Source: a virus
Length of the DNA stretch: 54,661 bases
IMG/VR virus record: IMGVR_UViG_3300021962_000133
Span: 1-54,661 of that record
Strand: one strand, 5' to 3'
Of the stretch, positions 39,818 to 48,348 are shown piece by piece; the stretch's first letter is position 1; every line of letters starts with the position of its first letter. The position numbers and the translations under genes were made by a program. The notes below the pieces were generated by a model that saw nothing but the letters and a program-made list of their open reading frames with translations, was not told the origin of the DNA and ran no database searches.

Positions 39818-41412
39818 GTGAACAACAACCCCAAGATATAAAAACTTTAATTAGACAGGAGTACATTAAATGTGCTAGTGATCCTGTTTATTTTATGAAA
39901 AAATATTATTGGATTCAACACCCAACAAGAGGTAGAACCCAATTTAATCTATACCCATTCCAGGAAAAAGTATTAAATTTATTTCAAGATAATAGTTACA
40001 ATATAGTAAATAAATCTAGACAGTTAGGTATATCAACATTAGTTGGTGCTTATACTTTATGGATGATGTTGTTTCAAAAAGATAAAAATATACTTTGTAT
40101 AGCTACAAAACAAGAAACAGCAAAAAACTTAGTAACTAAAGTTAAATTTGGTTATGAAAATTTACCAAGTTGGCTTAAATTAAAAGCAATAGAAAACAAT
40201 AAATTATCACTTAAACTAGCTAATGGTTCTCAAATTAAAGCAGTATCAGCGGCTAGTGATTCAGGTCGAAGTGAAGCAGTTTCATTATTAATCATTGATG
40301 AAGCAGCATTTATTGACAATATTGAAGAAATATTTGCTAGTGCTCAACAAACCTTAGCTACTGGTGGTGGTTGTATAGCTATATCTACACCTTATGGTAC
40401 AGGTAACTGGTTTCATAAAACATGGATTAAAGCTGAAGCTAAAGATAATAGCTTTTTACCAATTAGATTACCATGGACTGTACACCCAGAACGAGATCAA
40501 AAATGGAGAGATACACAAACTTCTGACTTAGGACCTAGATTAGCTGCCCAAGAGTGTGATTGTGATTTTAGTACATCTGGTGATACAGCTATTGAACCAG
40601 AAATATTAAATTGGTATATAGAAACATATCAAAAAGATCCAATTGAAAGAAGAGGCATTGATGGAAATTATTGGATTTGGGAACATCCAGATTTTTCAAG
40701 AACATATGTAGTTACAGCTGATGTAGCTAGAGGTGATGGTAAAGATTTTTCAGCATTTCATGTTATTGATGTAGACTCAAATACTCAAGTAGCAGAATAT
40801 AAAGGACAATTAGGTACTAGAGATTATGGTAATTTTTTAGTAGGTGTAGCAGTTGAATATAATGATGCTTTATTAGTTATAGAAAACGCTACTTATGGTT
40901 GGGATGTAATTCAAACAGCTATTGATAGAGGTTATAGGAATCTTTATTATTCTCCTAAATCAGATACAGCTTTAACTAATGTTGAAATGTATCTTGATAG
41001 ATATGAAAATGGAAATGGTATGGTTCCTGGATTTACTAATTCTCTTCGTACAAGACCGCTTGTTATCTCAAAACTTATTAGTTATATTCATGAACGTTCA
41101 GTTACTATACAATCAAAAAGATTGTTAGAGGAATTTAGAACATTTATTTGGAAAAATGGAAAAGCACAGTCTATGGATGGTTATAATGATGATTTGGTTT
41201 TAAGTTTTGGATTTGCTATGTTTTTAAGAGATACTAGCTTACGTTTTAAACAAACAGGAATTGATTTAGCTAGAGCTAGTTTAAATAGTATATCTAGTGG
41301 TTATATGCCTGTTATGTCAAATAATCATACTCCACATAATGTACATAATGATCCATGGACAATGGATGATGGTATGGGAGGAAAAGAAAATTTAAACTGG
41401 CTTATAGGATAA
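39814..41412 (+). CDS. terL: Large terminase subunit, T4 gp17 family (532 aa)
   Basis: The ATPase domain has the Walker A variant KSRQLGISTL (67-76), Walker B LLIIDEAAF (158-166) with catalytic Glu163, and coupling motif AISTPYGTG (189-197). The RNase-H-like nuclease has Asp303 (TADVARGDG), Glu357 (VIENATYGWD) and Asp459/460 (GYNDDLVLSF). It drives DNA into the prohead and cuts the concatemer. The start overlaps the spanin-like stop (ATGA). No separate small terminase is recognised in the window. Confidence 0.9.
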   Translation: MSEQQPQDIKTLIRQEYIKCASDPVYFMKKYYWIQHPTRGRTQFNLYPFQEKVLNLFQDNSYNIVNKSRQLGISTLVGAYTLWMMLFQKDKNILCIATKQETAKNLVTKVKFGYENLPSWLKLKAIENNKLSLKLANGSQIKAVSAASDSGRSEAVSLLIIDEAAFIDNIEEIFASAQQTLATGGGCIAISTPYGTGNWFHKTWIKAEAKDNSFLPIRLPWTVHPERDQKWRDTQTSDLGPRLAAQECDCDFSTSGDTAIEPEILNWYIETYQKDPIERRGIDGNYWIWEHPDFSRTYVVTADVARGDGKDFSAFHVIDVDSNTQVAEYKGQLGTRDYGNFLVGVAVEYNDALLVIENATYGWDVIQTAIDRGYRNLYYSPKSDTALTNVEMYLDRYENGNGMVPGFTNSLRTRPLVISKLISYIHERSVTIQSKRLLEEFRTFIWKNGKAQSMDGYNDDLVLSFGFAMFLRDTSLRFKQTGIDLARASLNSISSGYMPVMSNNHTPHNVHNDPWTMDDGMGGKENLNWLIG

Positions 41413-41416
41413 TAAA

Positions 41417-41424
41417 TATTTATA
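41417..41424 (+). promoter_or_regulatory. Late-promoter-like octamer TATTTATA
   Basis: It ends 5 nt before the portal ATG at 41430. Confidence 0.65.
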
Positions 41425-41429
41425 TATAA

Positions 41430-43313
41430 ATGGCAAATACTTCTTTATTTGGAAGACTACAAAGATTATTCTCATCTGATGTTGTTATTAGAAACACAGG
41501 TGGAAATCAGTTATCCGTTATGGATACTGATAGAATTCAATCTTTAGGTGTTCTACAAACAAACTCACTGGTTGATAGATTTCAAAAAATCTATACAACT
41601 TCAGGTCCTGGAATTTATAATTTAAATTCTGCTCAAAACTATCAAAACATTCGTGTTCAGTTATATGCTGATTATGAATCAATGGACACAGATGCTATTG
41701 TTTCTTCTGTATTAGATATTGTTTCAGATGAATGTACTTTAAAAAATGAACAAGGTGAAGTTTTACAAATTAGATCAAGTGATGAAAATATTCAAAAGAT
41801 TCTTTATAATTTATTTTATGATGTATTGAATGTTGAATTTAATCTTTGGTCTTGGACTCGCAATATGTGTAAATATGGTGACTTCTATTTAAAATTAGAA
41901 ATTGCTGAAAAATATGGGATATATAATGTTATTCCATTCTCAGCATACACAATGATTAGAGAAGAAGGAACAGATCAACAAAATCCAGCTTATGTTAGAT
42001 TTAGATATGATCCAACAGCAGCTACAGGTGTAACAGCTAATTATGCTTCATATGCTGGCCAAGATACAGGTATTTTATTCCAAAATTATGAAATAGCTCA
42101 CTTCCGTTTAATTAATGATGTTAATTATTTACCTTATGGTAGATCATATCTTGAACCAGGAAGAAAATTATTTAAACAGTATGTATTAATGGAAGATGCT
42201 ATGTTAATCCATAGAATTGTACGTGCCCCTGAAAAACGTGTTTTCTATGTTAATGTAGGTAATATTCCACCAAATGAAGTTGAAAACTATATGCAACGTA
42301 TGATGCAAAAAGTTAAGAAAACTCCATTTATTGATCCTAATACTGGTAATTATAATTTGAAATTTAACATGCAAAACATGTTAGAAGATATTTATATTCC
42401 TGTTAGAGGTGGTGACTCAACAACAAAAATTGACACAGCTAAAGGATTAGAATATAACGGTATTGAAGATGTAGCTTATTTAAGAGAAAAATTATTCGCC
42501 GCTCTAAAAGTACCTAAAGCTTATTTAGGATATGAAAAAGATTTAAGTGGTAAAGCTACATTAGCAGCTGAAGATATTAGATTTGCACGTACTGTTGAAC
42601 GTATCCAGCGTATATTATTAAGTGAATTAACTAAAATTGCTTTAGTGCATTTATATACTCAAGGTTATGATAATGAAACTTTAACTAACTTTGAATTAGG
42701 ATTAACAACTCCATCTATCATTTATGATCAAGAAAGAGTAGCATTAATGAAAGAAAAAGTTGATTTAGCTTCATCTATTTTAGAAACTAATCTATTACCT
42801 TCAAATTGGATTTATGATAATGTATTCCATTTTAGTGAAGATCAATTTGATGAATATAGAGACTTAGTAGCTGAAGATAAAAAACGTACCTTTAGACTTA
42901 AACAAATAGAAGAAGAAGGTAATGATCCAGCTGAAACAGGTCAAGTATATGGTACACCTCACCAATTAGCTAATGCTTATGGTAAAGGAAGATATACAAC
43001 TAGTAGAGATGTACCTGCTGGATTTGATGAAAATGATCCTAATATTGTAAATATGCCTGGTAGACCTCAAGAAAAACCATCATTTATTAATACTCAAAAT
43101 GATCCCTTTGGTAGAGATCGATTAGGAGTTGATTCTATGAAAGGTAAATATAAAGATGATGAAGAAATTAGAGAAACTATAAAAAAATCTGTACCTGCTA
43201 CAGCTATATATTTACAAAATAAAAATATGTTTGATGGATTACCTCGACAAACTAATATGTTTAAAGGAAGTAGTTTATTAAATGAAGAAAATATCCGTGA
43301 GGAACTGAAATAA
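41430..43313 (+). CDS. 20: Portal protein, T4 gp20 family (627 aa)
   Basis: Conserved gp20-like segments include IVSSVLDIVSDECTLKNEQG, FNLWSWTRNMCKYGDFYLKL, YLPYGRSYLEPGRKLFKQ, MLIHRIVRAPEKRVFYVNVG and LKVPKAYLGYEKDLSGKATL (clip and stem/crown regions). It forms the dodecameric ring through which DNA passes and nucleates prohead assembly. The C-terminal ~130 residues are polar and probably partly disordered. Gene order terminase-portal-core-protease-scaffold-capsid matches T4. Confidence 0.88.
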   Translation: MANTSLFGRLQRLFSSDVVIRNTGGNQLSVMDTDRIQSLGVLQTNSLVDRFQKIYTTSGPGIYNLNSAQNYQNIRVQLYADYESMDTDAIVSSVLDIVSDECTLKNEQGEVLQIRSSDENIQKILYNLFYDVLNVEFNLWSWTRNMCKYGDFYLKLEIAEKYGIYNVIPFSAYTMIREEGTDQQNPAYVRFRYDPTAATGVTANYASYAGQDTGILFQNYEIAHFRLINDVNYLPYGRSYLEPGRKLFKQYVLMEDAMLIHRIVRAPEKRVFYVNVGNIPPNEVENYMQRMMQKVKKTPFIDPNTGNYNLKFNMQNMLEDIYIPVRGGDSTTKIDTAKGLEYNGIEDVAYLREKLFAALKVPKAYLGYEKDLSGKATLAAEDIRFARTVERIQRILLSELTKIALVHLYTQGYDNETLTNFELGLTTPSIIYDQERVALMKEKVDLASSILETNLLPSNWIYDNVFHFSEDQFDEYRDLVAEDKKRTFRLKQIEEEGNDPAETGQVYGTPHQLANAYGKGRYTTSRDVPAGFDENDPNIVNMPGRPQEKPSFINTQNDPFGRDRLGVDSMKGKYKDDEEIRETIKKSVPATAIYLQNKNMFDGLPRQTNMFKGSSLLNEENIREELK

Positions 43314-43345
43314 GTATATATTATAAGTAGTATAATTATACCTTC

Positions 43346-44194
43346 ATGACAATCAAACATTCGAAGTATAAAAACACAGGTGTCCTTTTTGAGCTTTTAG
43401 TCAGACAAATAGCTTCTGATGTAATGGCTGGAAAAGAATCATCTTCTGTTAAGATAGTTAAAAAATACTTTACTAACACTGAGTTAGCTAAAGAACAAAA
43501 ATTATATTATTCAATATTAAACAGTGACAAATTAGAAGAAACTAAAGCTGATTTGTTAATTAATACTGTTTTAGATTTATCTATTAAATTAGATGAAGAA
43601 AAAATTAATAAAGAAAAATATGCTTTAATCAGAGAAATTAAAAAACATTATGATTTAGACAATTTTTTTAAAAACAAAATAAATAACTATAAAACATCAG
43701 CTGCTATTTATACATTGTTTGAAATTAAAAAATCAAAAAATTTTATTACTCCTGACCAAATATTAACTAATAAAATAACATTATTAGAGCATATAACTAG
43801 AAGTAGTATAAATTCTGAAAATGTTGAAAACAGAATAATTCAAGAATTTAAAACTCAAGATAAAGATATTCGTATTTTAACATATAGGATATTAATTGAA
43901 AAATTTAATGATAAGTATTCTAATTTATCTGATAAACAAAAATTAGTTTTAAAAGAATACATAAATAATATTTCTAATGTTGATTATTTAAGAAGATTTG
44001 TTAATAAAAATTTAACTGAAGTTAGAGAAAACTTAGTTAAACTAAAAAGTAAAGTAGATAATAAAACAACAGAAATTAAACTACAGGAAGCTATAAATTT
44101 AATTAAACCTTTATCTAAAAAGCAAGTAGTAAAAGATGAACATCTTATTACTTTACTTCAGTATCATGAGTTAGTAAGTGAATTATCTAAATAA
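43346..44194 (+). CDS. Conserved head-module protein (282 aa), unknown
   Basis: It begins MTIKHSKYKNTGVLFELLVR and is entirely helical and charged, with repeated Lys/Glu/Asn-rich helices and a C-terminal HLITLLQYHELVSELSK. It lies between portal and core genes, a position where T4-type phages of this group carry a similar-looking protein. No enzymatic motif is visible. It is likely an assembly or core protein. The 32-nt leader lacks a consensus late octamer (TATATTATAAGTAG instead). Confidence 0.65.
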   Translation: MTIKHSKYKNTGVLFELLVRQIASDVMAGKESSSVKIVKKYFTNTELAKEQKLYYSILNSDKLEETKADLLINTVLDLSIKLDEEKINKEKYALIREIKKHYDLDNFFKNKINNYKTSAAIYTLFEIKKSKNFITPDQILTNKITLLEHITRSSINSENVENRIIQEFKTQDKDIRILTYRILIEKFNDKYSNLSDKQKLVLKEYINNISNVDYLRRFVNKNLTEVRENLVKLKSKVDNKTTEIKLQEAINLIKPLSKKQVVKDEHLITLLQYHELVSELSK

Positions 44195-44196
44195 TC

Positions 44197-44766
44197 ATGA
44201 GAAGCAAAGAAGATATTAAAAAAATTATTGAGGCTTATATTAAACAAAAATTAGCCCAAGAAATTTCTACAACAGGAGCAGTTCCTGGATTCGCTCCAAA
44301 ATATGCTTTTAAAAAGAAAGAAGCTAAAAATGAAGCTGTTTTAAATCCAAGAAAAAATCCAAAACCAACAAAATCAGGTTTACCTTCTACTTTTGTTAAA
44401 GGTACTAAAAATAATGTTTATACTAAGTCTTATGGTTATAAAGAAATACAACCAAAAGATATGTTAGATGCTAGTTTTTTATGGAATGAAAATCAAATAA
44501 ATGAAGTAAAATATTCACAATTTAAAAAAACAGCTGAAATGCGTAGACCAGCTGATCAGTTACATACAGCTATTAGAGAAGTTCGTAAACGTGTTTTAGA
44601 AATAAATAAAATATTAGAATATACAAATAGATTAAAGACTGAATTAAAACAGTCTAATGAAAATTTAACATATTTAAAAAGAACTAATGAGGTTTTAGAA
44701 AAAATGGTTAATGAAATTAAAGAATTACAAACCAAAATTAAAATCTTAACAAATGGCAAAAGCTAA
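44197..44766 (+). CDS. Prohead core/coiled-coil protein (189 aa)
   Basis: The N-terminal amphipathic helix IKKIIEAYIKQKLAQEI is followed by a basic loop region (FAPKYAFKKKEAKNEAVLNP) and a long C-terminal coiled coil (about 115-187: IREVRKRVLEINKILEYTNR, ENLTYLKRTNEVLEKMV). It starts 2 nt after the previous stop, and its end overlaps a tiny basic gene by 14 nt. A minor head-core protein is the likely role. Confidence 0.62.
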   Translation: MRSKEDIKKIIEAYIKQKLAQEISTTGAVPGFAPKYAFKKKEAKNEAVLNPRKNPKPTKSGLPSTFVKGTKNNVYTKSYGYKEIQPKDMLDASFLWNENQINEVKYSQFKKTAEMRRPADQLHTAIREVRKRVLEINKILEYTNRLKTELKQSNENLTYLKRTNEVLEKMVNEIKELQTKIKILTNGKS

Positions 44767-44902
44767 AAAAACTACACTCTCAGCTTCATCACTTTATAAA
44801 GTAAAACCAAAGAAGAGAAGACCAGGAATCCATGCAAAAACTAAATCAAGTAAATTAAAACAAAGTAAAAACTATAAAAAACTGTCAGTTGGGCAGGGAT
44901 AA
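44753..44902 (+). CDS. Tiny very basic head-module protein (49 aa)
   Basis: The short frame MAKAKKTTLSASSLYKVKPK is followed by KRRPGIHAKTKSSKLKQSKN and YKKLSVGQG. The core R-R-P-G-I-H-A-K-T-K-x-S-K and the end (Y-K-K-x-x-x-G-Q-G) match a short protein that I recall between portal and protease genes of many T4-type phages. It would bind DNA or the acidic core. The start overlaps the previous gene by 14 nt. Confidence 0.75.
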   Translation: MAKAKKTTLSASSLYKVKPKKRRPGIHAKTKSSKLKQSKNYKKLSVGQG

Positions 44903-44906
44903 TTAA

Positions 44907-44914
44907 TATTTATA
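44907..44914 (+). promoter_or_regulatory. Late-promoter-like octamer TATTTATA
   Basis: It ends 5 nt before the ATG at 44920. The context (AATATTTATAcATAAATGGC) is nearly identical to that before the portal gene. Confidence 0.65.
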
Positions 44915-44919
44915 CATAA

Positions 44920-46446
44920 ATGGCTACTACAAACGAATATCTTAAATCACTTATGTCAGTAATTCCTGACATTGATAAAGCTAACCCATTTGAAGTTCAA
45001 AGAGGTCTTGACTATGAATTAGTTAAGATGGGTGGAGAAGTAACTAATGAAACAGTTAAAAAAGCTTTAGTTAAAGCTGTTAAGAATGTACTTTCTGATG
45101 CTAATTACTATACTCATTTGTTAGAAGATGCCACTTATGAAATGTTAGGTGTTAAAAAACCTAATAGAAAAAAAGAAGTAGCTAGTACTGAAATGGAAGA
45201 AGTTAAAAAGAAAGATAACATGGCTCCAAATCAGATGACAAAAGCTAAAGTAGTTAAAGAATCTTTAGAAGAAAAAAGAAAAAATCCATCTGATTTTGTC
45301 ATTATGGATGTTCCTCTTTTTATTCGTATGCTTGAATATGCTCGTGAAGACGCTACTTCAGACATGGATCTTCATGATGTAGCTGAAAAATTAATTAAAT
45401 TAAGTGCTACAGGAAAACCTGTAACAATGAAATTTTATAATTCTATTGTATCTAAAAAAGAACCAGTTAAAGCTAAACCTGAACCTAAAAAGGTTGAGCC
45501 TAAAACAGATGAACCTAAAACAGGTGAAAAATTAAATGAAAAAAAGAAACTAAAAATGCCTGATTTTCCAGATGTTGATGGTGATGGTGATAGAGAAGAA
45601 CCAATAGTTAAAGCTACTAAAGATAAGAAAAAAGCTCTTAAAGAATCAATTAGAGAAGATATTGATTTAGGTCATGAAGATGACGAACCAGACATGTTAA
45701 AAGCTAGTGTTTATCGTATAGCTAAATATGCTGTTGAATTATATAAAATGCTTGACAAATATGATCAAATGGAAGATGAAGTTGATTTTCCTGATTGGTG
45801 GCAAGAAAAAATTCATTTAGCTAAAGATTATTTAGTTAAAGCTAAACATTATCTTGATTTTGAAGAAAAACAACCATCATTAGATGCTATGGTTTCAATG
45901 AATGAAGCTATAGACGGAACAAAAAAATATCAACAACCATCATCAGATATTAAAACTTTTGATACTGAAGAAGTTATCTTACAAAAAATATATGGTAATA
46001 ATTTAAAGAATTTAAAAAAATATTCTGTAGGATCTTATACTGGTGATTTAGGTGATATGAAAAGTGCATTTTTTATGTTTGCTCCATCAGGTAATAATTT
46101 TAAAGTATATAAATCTTCTATTGATTTTGAAGAATATATAGATAAAGCTAAAAATGTTCCTGCTAATGAATTATATCCAATTCAACAAGAATTTTTAAAG
46201 AAAGCTATTGACACTGTATTCTATAGAATGCCTAAAATGACTAAACAACCAACATCATTAAAAGAAATTGAATTAACTAAAGAAAATGTTGAGTTAATTA
46301 AAAAAACAATTAAAAAAATGATGGAAGGAGCTGTTGAATTTACAGTAGCTGGAAAACCTAGTTATGTTACTCCTCAAGAAGCTTCAGCTTATGAACAAGA
46401 CTTAAAGCGTAAAGGAGTTAAATACACAAAAAGAACTATTCAATAA
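44920..46446 (+). CDS. Large charged head-core protein (508 aa)
   Basis: The N-terminus (MATTNEYLKSLMSVIPDIDK) and helical domain (NPFEVQRGLDYELVKMGGEV, about 20-75) are followed by Lys/Glu/Pro-rich linkers and an acidic segment DFPDVDGDGDREEP that could bind calcium. The C-terminal region (about 350-508) is a separate alpha/beta domain. Many L-x-E sites could be cut by the protease encoded next. Likely a prohead core component; exact T4 counterpart unclear. Confidence 0.62.
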   Translation: MATTNEYLKSLMSVIPDIDKANPFEVQRGLDYELVKMGGEVTNETVKKALVKAVKNVLSDANYYTHLLEDATYEMLGVKKPNRKKEVASTEMEEVKKKDNMAPNQMTKAKVVKESLEEKRKNPSDFVIMDVPLFIRMLEYAREDATSDMDLHDVAEKLIKLSATGKPVTMKFYNSIVSKKEPVKAKPEPKKVEPKTDEPKTGEKLNEKKKLKMPDFPDVDGDGDREEPIVKATKDKKKALKESIREDIDLGHEDDEPDMLKASVYRIAKYAVELYKMLDKYDQMEDEVDFPDWWQEKIHLAKDYLVKAKHYLDFEEKQPSLDAMVSMNEAIDGTKKYQQPSSDIKTFDTEEVILQKIYGNNLKNLKKYSVGSYTGDLGDMKSAFFMFAPSGNNFKVYKSSIDFEEYIDKAKNVPANELYPIQQEFLKKAIDTVFYRMPKMTKQPTSLKEIELTKENVELIKKTIKKMMEGAVEFTVAGKPSYVTPQEASAYEQDLKRKGVKYTKRTIQ

Positions 46447-47078
46447 TGTCAAAACAAGTACTTATAGAATATTTACCCTTCAAGATTAGTCCTCAATCAT
46501 TGATGGAGGCTAAACTTGGCCCTACAAAAAACTTAGTTGTAGAAGGAGTTGTTCAACGTGCTAACTCTTTAAATGCTAATAAAAGAGTATATCCTGAACC
46601 AGTTTTAAAACGTGAAGTAGAAAAATATATTTCTGGTCCAATAGCTCAAAACAGAGCACTTGGTGAATTAGATCATCCAGATTCATCTATCATCAACTTA
46701 AGAAATGTTTGCCATAATATTAAAAAATTATGGTGGGAGGGTGATGATTTAATGGGTCGTATTGAAATTCTACCCACACCATCAGGTAATATTTTACGTG
46801 ATTTATTTTTAAATAATATTACTGTAGGTATTTCTTCTCGTGGTATGGGTTCAGTAAAATCATTAGGTGAAGGAACAGTAGAAGTACAAGATGATTTTGA
46901 GTTAGTATGTTGGGACTTTGTTAGTACACCATCAACTCAAGGTGCTTATATGGATGTTGTTGGATTAAGTGAATCATACAACCCAAACAATACAAACACT
47001 TACAACAAATATCAAAGAGTTAATCAAATAATTACAGATATTATTTGTTCTCAAACTGGTGTTTGTTGTATAAAATAA
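46446..47078 (+). CDS. 21: Prohead core protease, T4 gp21 family (210 aa)
   Basis: Family features are NLVVEGVVQRANSLNANKRV, the His in GELDHPDSS (His77), TVGISSRGMGSV with likely nucleophile Ser131 in G-I-S-S-R-G, and the following FELVCWDFVSTPST segment. gp21 proteases mature the prohead by cutting scaffold, capsid and internal proteins after L/I-x-E. This is the enzyme that would remove the tags of the cargo cluster. An L-M-E|A site near its own start (residues 19-22) suggests self-cleavage. Starts on the last base of the previous stop. Confidence 0.87.
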   Translation: MSKQVLIEYLPFKISPQSLMEAKLGPTKNLVVEGVVQRANSLNANKRVYPEPVLKREVEKYISGPIAQNRALGELDHPDSSIINLRNVCHNIKKLWWEGDDLMGRIEILPTPSGNILRDLFLNNITVGISSRGMGSVKSLGEGTVEVQDDFELVCWDFVSTPSTQGAYMDVVGLSESYNPNNTNTYNKYQRVNQIITDIICSQTGVCCIK

Positions 47079-47088
47079 AGTTTCTTTT

Positions 47089-47136
47089 TAAAGGACGCGT
47101 TTTTATATTTCCTTATATATTTATATCTGTCCTTTA
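47089..47136 (+). promoter_or_regulatory. Inverted repeat enclosing a late-promoter-like octamer
   Basis: TAAAGGAC (47089-47096) and GTCCTTTA (47129-47136) are perfect 8-bp arms. The loop contains TATTTATA at 47118-47125. This is the only late octamer in the window framed in this way. The arms could form an operator or a cruciform, or act as a hairpin terminator for read-through from the protease gene. Confidence 0.5.
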
Positions 47137-47137
47137 T

Positions 47138-47202
47138 ACGTGATCTCTAATATCACGTGACTGATTTGTAAAATCCGCTATATTACTTTTTTAATAAGTA
47201 AT
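47138..47202 (+). promoter_or_regulatory. Two hairpins in the scaffold-capsid leader
   Basis: ACGTGAT (47138-47144) pairs with ATCACGT (47152-47158), and ATTACTT (47182-47188) pairs with AAGTAAT (47196-47202). Both lie in the 104-nt leader between the late octamer and the scaffold ATG. They could stabilise the highly used capsid message. Confidence 0.5.
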
Positions 47203-47229
47203 TGAAAACCAAAAAATTTTAAAAATTAA

Positions 47230-48324
47230 ATGAAAAACAAAGAATTATTTGAACAGGCTATTGCCGATGCTAAAGCTGTACGTGATACTGCTGTAGCGAA
47301 CGCCAAACTTGCTCTTGAAGAAACTTTAGCCCCACGTATCATGTCTATGATTCAAACTAAACTTTCAGAAATGGAAGAAGAAGTTGAAGAATCAGAAGAA
47401 ATGATGAAAGATGAAGCTTACGAAAAAGAGGAAGAAGGTAAAATGATGAAAACTGATGAAGTTGAAGAAACTGATGAAGCTTATGAAGAATTTGCTGAAG
47501 CTGATGAAGATGATTACGGCCTTGACAACAACATGGAAGAAGGTGACATCACAGAAGCTGATTTAGAAGAAATCTTAGCTGAATTAGAAGCTGAAGCTTT
47601 AGAAGAAAAAAGAAAAGCCAAGAAACCATCTGAAGAAAAAGAAAAAGAAGAAGAAGATGAGATGAATGAAGGCATGGGAGCTTATGAGTATGAAGAAGGT
47701 AAAGAAGAAGGTGAAAAAGAAGCTGAAATGGAAGAAATGAAAAAATCTTCTGACAAAATTTCAGTTGATGAACTCCGTAATATTATCCGTGATGTATTCA
47801 TGAGTGAAATGGACAAAACTGATGAAGCTGAAGAAGAAAAAGGTGAAATGGAAGAAGATTTCAATCTTGAAGAAATTTTAGCTGAATTAGATGAAGCCGA
47901 AAAAGAAGAAGAAGGAAAAATGGAAGAAGCTAAAAAAGCTAAAAAAGATGATGAAGAAAAAGAAGAGATGAAAAAGGAATTAAAAGAAGCTATCAAAACT
48001 ATCAATATCCTTAAGTCTGAACTTAACGAAGTTAATCTTTTGAATGCTAAACTTCTTTACATGAACAAAATCTTTAAATCTAAGAACTTAAGCGAAGGTC
48101 AAAAGTTAAAAGTTATCAATGCCCTTGATAGAGCTGCTAACTTGAACGAAGCTAAGAATATTTATGAAACATTAAAAGATGCTTTAGTTGAAACTAAAAA
48201 ATCAACTATTAAAGAATCTGTAGGTTTTGCCTCAAAACCAATGGGTGTTGCTCCTGCCAAGACCATTGTTAATGAGGACGTGCAAGTGACACGTATGAAA
48301 AAATTAGCAGGTATTATTAAATAA
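47230..48324 (+). CDS. 22: Prohead core scaffold, T4 gp22-like (364 aa)
   Basis: It is extremely Glu/Lys-rich and helical. It starts MKNKELFEQAIADAKAVRDT, has very acidic central regions with repeated LEEILAEL(D/E)EAE segments (about 115-130 and 217-231), and ends NEDVQVTRMKKLAGIIK. Position between gp21 and gp23 homologues, acidity and numerous L-x-E sites match the T4 gp22 scaffold, which is digested during maturation. The C-terminal KKLAGIIK resembles the tag of the cargo protein at 26583. It has a long structured leader. Confidence 0.78.
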   Translation: MKNKELFEQAIADAKAVRDTAVANAKLALEETLAPRIMSMIQTKLSEMEEEVEESEEMMKDEAYEKEEEGKMMKTDEVEETDEAYEEFAEADEDDYGLDNNMEEGDITEADLEEILAELEAEALEEKRKAKKPSEEKEKEEEDEMNEGMGAYEYEEGKEEGEKEAEMEEMKKSSDKISVDELRNIIRDVFMSEMDKTDEAEEEKGEMEEDFNLEEILAELDEAEKEEEGKMEEAKKAKKDDEEKEEMKKELKEAIKTINILKSELNEVNLLNAKLLYMNKIFKSKNLSEGQKLKVINALDRAANLNEAKNIYETLKDALVETKKSTIKESVGFASKPMGVAPAKTIVNEDVQVTRMKKLAGIIK

Positions 48325-48348
48325 CATAAAAAACAAAATTAAATAAAA

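Noticed and set aside
47682-48005. Opposite-strand Ser-rich reading frame inside the scaffold gene
   Set aside because: It is the reverse of Glu/Lys-rich codons (gaa to ttc) and therefore a composition artefact.
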